Assembly (NCBI GenBank): GCA_025526995.1
Contig: JAHLKG010000006.1
Location: forward strand, 868,001-932,000
Direction: 5' to 3'
DNA: 64,000 bases
DNA from: Powellomyces hirtus
Taxonomy: Eukaryota > Chytridiomycota > Chytridiomycetes > Spizellomycetales > Powellomycetaceae
Of the stretch, positions 62,801-64,000 are shown one piece after another. Every line of letters starts with the position of its first letter. Position 1 is the first letter of the stretch. The translations under genes were made by a program, and so were the position numbers. Under the pieces are notes generated by a model. The model worked only from the letters and a program-made list of their open reading frames with translations, did not search any database and was not told the DNA's origin.

Positions 62801-63063
62801 TCTTGAGATTCTCGTATGTAGAGGCGACATTGACGGGCACGCGGCATTCCGTTTTGTGAAAATCATCTGAATCAAAAGCAGGAATGGTTTGCGTCCAAGA
62901 AACCATTCTGATCAGAGGAGAATAAATGGAAGTCCCACCAAGACAGAGAACCTTTTTCGACCTGTTGGGCGCAAAGATCATTCGCATGCACATGAGAAAT
63001 AACGATATTCAAACCAGAGACATTCGCACTACCCATTCGCCAATAGTTCCCAATAGATCCCAT
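59831..63063 (-). pseudogene. PKS-NRPS hybrid relic: dehydratase, methyltransferase, A/T and reductase fragments
   Basis: From right to left: dehydratase C-terminal part (about 63063-62430; YENLKKLGLEYTELRS, GLTEVYAGRRGARS), linker, methyltransferase (61950-61520; VLEIGAGTGGTTQHVLETLG, YDLIVAANVLHAYHDL), the end of an adenylation domain with ELPVTSGGKVDRKAL, a carrier protein (FFSLGGHSFLSLRLRNRL), then a terminal reductase (60980-59831; LTGATGFLGAHLLHDLL, GYAKTKWAAKAIL). The expected KS and AT, the rest of MT, KR, ACP, C and most of A are missing. A TAG at 61002-61004, frame changes near 60610, 60225 and 62400-62760, and small deletions break what is left. It is a dead remnant of a polyketide-nonribosomal peptide gene; the product is unknown. 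Confidence 0.88.
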
Positions 63064-63395
63064 GGTGACTGACCACCTGAAGTGGCAGCCACGTCAGATG
63101 GGGGTCGCGTGACGTCATGCAAACCCACGCGGCGATTTCTCTTTCATTGATTGAATGAATGGCTGGATGGATGGATGATGGGCTTTGGAGTGTTCAAAAC
63201 TTTGCTGTTGGTGTTTTAGACGCTCCGAAAAGGGACACGTCAGACTGACTCATTCCCCTTCCATTGCCTTCTGCGCATATAAAGGACGCGTGGCAACCTG
63301 CCCTTCCCCCCCCCCCCCCCAAACCCCTCACCACTCTCAAACTCGCTCGCAGAAACAAACTCCATCGCAGATCGTCCATCTGACAGATCTTCGCA
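63064..63395 (+). promoter_or_regulatory. Promoter region of the His-rich protein gene
   Basis: TATAAA at 63278-63283, about 115 bases before the ATG. A run of 15 C (63306-63320) and a pyrimidine-rich CT stretch lie between TATA and ATG, as in many highly expressed fungal genes. GGGACACG and repeated GGATGGATGG motifs lie upstream. Confidence 0.55.
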
Positions 63396-64000
63396 ATGCC
63401 CCACGAAGTACCCCCACATGCCGGACACCACTACCACAAGGAGCGCACCACCGTCAAGGAGGTGGTCGACGACTATGAATGCACAGAGCCAGGATGCGAC
63501 AATCTCGACTCCCACCCGCATGCCCATCCCACCCATGCCCCGGGGATCGTCTCCAAATTGAAAACATTCCTTCTGGGCCCCGCTGCCGCTGACGAAGAGT
63601 ACATTGTCGAGAAAGAAGTAAAAGTCACTCGTGTTCATAAATACGATACGGTAAGAGAAATGCAGCCACGCATGGAAGCTGTCACAAAGCCCCTCGTTTC
63701 TGTCATGTCAGATTTTCTAAACTTTGCTTTGCATCTGCAGGACCATGATGGTCACAAACATGCCGATGCATCAAAATACGTGCACGACAAAGCGCACGAT
63801 GGCAATCACAGGGTTCATGATGCAGCACATGATACCAAACATGCCATTCACGAGATTGAGGACAAGGCGGAACACAAGGTCCGCGAAGGCAAGACTTTTG
63901 CCGAGCGTAAGGCCGATCGCCTGAAGGCAGAGGCCGAAGTAGCTGCCGACTTGGCGCGCCACAAGGCGCACGATGCCAAAACGTATGCACAGCGCAAGGC
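63396..64000 (+). CDS. His-rich, LEA-like repeat protein, partial
   Basis: Exon 1 is 63396-63650 (85 codons), the intron 63651-63740 (GTAAGA to TGCAG), and exon 2 starts at 63741 and runs off the window. Residues 1-85 are His-rich (MPHEVPPHAGHHYHKERTT, HPHAHPTHAPG) with a CTEPGCDN pair of cysteines. Exon 2 encodes imperfect repeats of hydrophilic helix with regular Ala, Lys, Glu, His and Asp (VHDKAHDGNHRVHDAAHD, ERKADRLKAEAEVAADLA, THE-like HKAHDAK). This is the pattern of group 3 LEA-type desiccation proteins or metal-binding proteins. No signal peptide. Function inferred only from composition. Confidence 0.75.
   Translation, partial: MPHEVPPHAGHHYHKERTTVKEVVDDYECTEPGCDNLDSHPHAHPTHAPGIVSKLKTFLLGPAAADEEYIVEKEVKVTRVHKYDTVREMQPRMEAVTKPLVSVMSDFLNFALHLQDHDGHKHADASKYVHDKAHDGNHRVHDAAHDTKHAIHEIEDKAEHKVREGKTFAERKADRLKAEAEVAADLARHKAHDAKTYAQRK

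Overview
The window looks like a filamentous fungus, most probably a basidiomycete. Host genes have short introns (about 55-160 nt, one of 256 nt) with GT-AG borders. They include a clear RRN3 homologue, a guanylate kinase, a calponin-homology protein, a PD-(D/E)XK-like protein and a decayed PKS-NRPS. About 46.8 kb of the 64 kb is nested LTR retrotransposons. No rRNA, tRNA gene or CRISPR array was seen.

Left block (1-22979). This is a stack of nested insertions, oldest to youngest. Copia-C copy G (-) is broken by gypsy F (-, D family). F is broken by gypsy E (-) and by a solo LTR of the E family. E is broken twice: by Copia-B copy B (+, complete, TSD GGTAT) and by Copia-B copy A (-, runs off the left edge). 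Copy A is itself broken by Copia-C copy i (+, TSD CGTTT). Several of these have exact 5-bp target duplications.

Middle block (22980-47048). It starts with an AT-rich segment and an LTR-derived fold-back structure carrying a SINE-like insertion. Then comes the 3' end of gypsy I (-). Gypsy D (+, 26834-45542, TSD AGTAG) sits inside the chromodomain codons of I. Inside the gag of D sits a tandem Copia-C array, LTR-internal-LTR-internal-LTR (27457-38355), with one TSD (AAGAG) and two intact 1582-residue polyproteins. To the right are a D-family gag remnant (H) fused to the chromodomain of I, and another gag fragment (J).

Right block (47049-64000). Host genes in order: RRN3 (+), nested solo LTRs, guanylate kinase (+), a nine-exon CH-domain protein (-), a PD-(D/E)XK-like gene (+), a PKS-NRPS relic (-) and the start of a His-rich repeat protein gene (+).

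Most notable points. (1) Both Copia families carry a chromodomain between integrase and reverse transcriptase, a module normally diagnostic of Ty3/gypsy chromoviruses. (2) Two unrelated LTR elements carry a spliced antisense gene in the 3' non-pol region. The one in Copia-B would start MAR and contain KQTARKTG, like the histone H3 tail. The one in gypsy D has RING-like Cys/His clusters. (3) The 3' region of gypsy D holds a tandem array of small hairpins with compensatory stem changes. (4) Both Copia families appear primed by an internal, half-tRNA-type match to initiator tRNA-Met.
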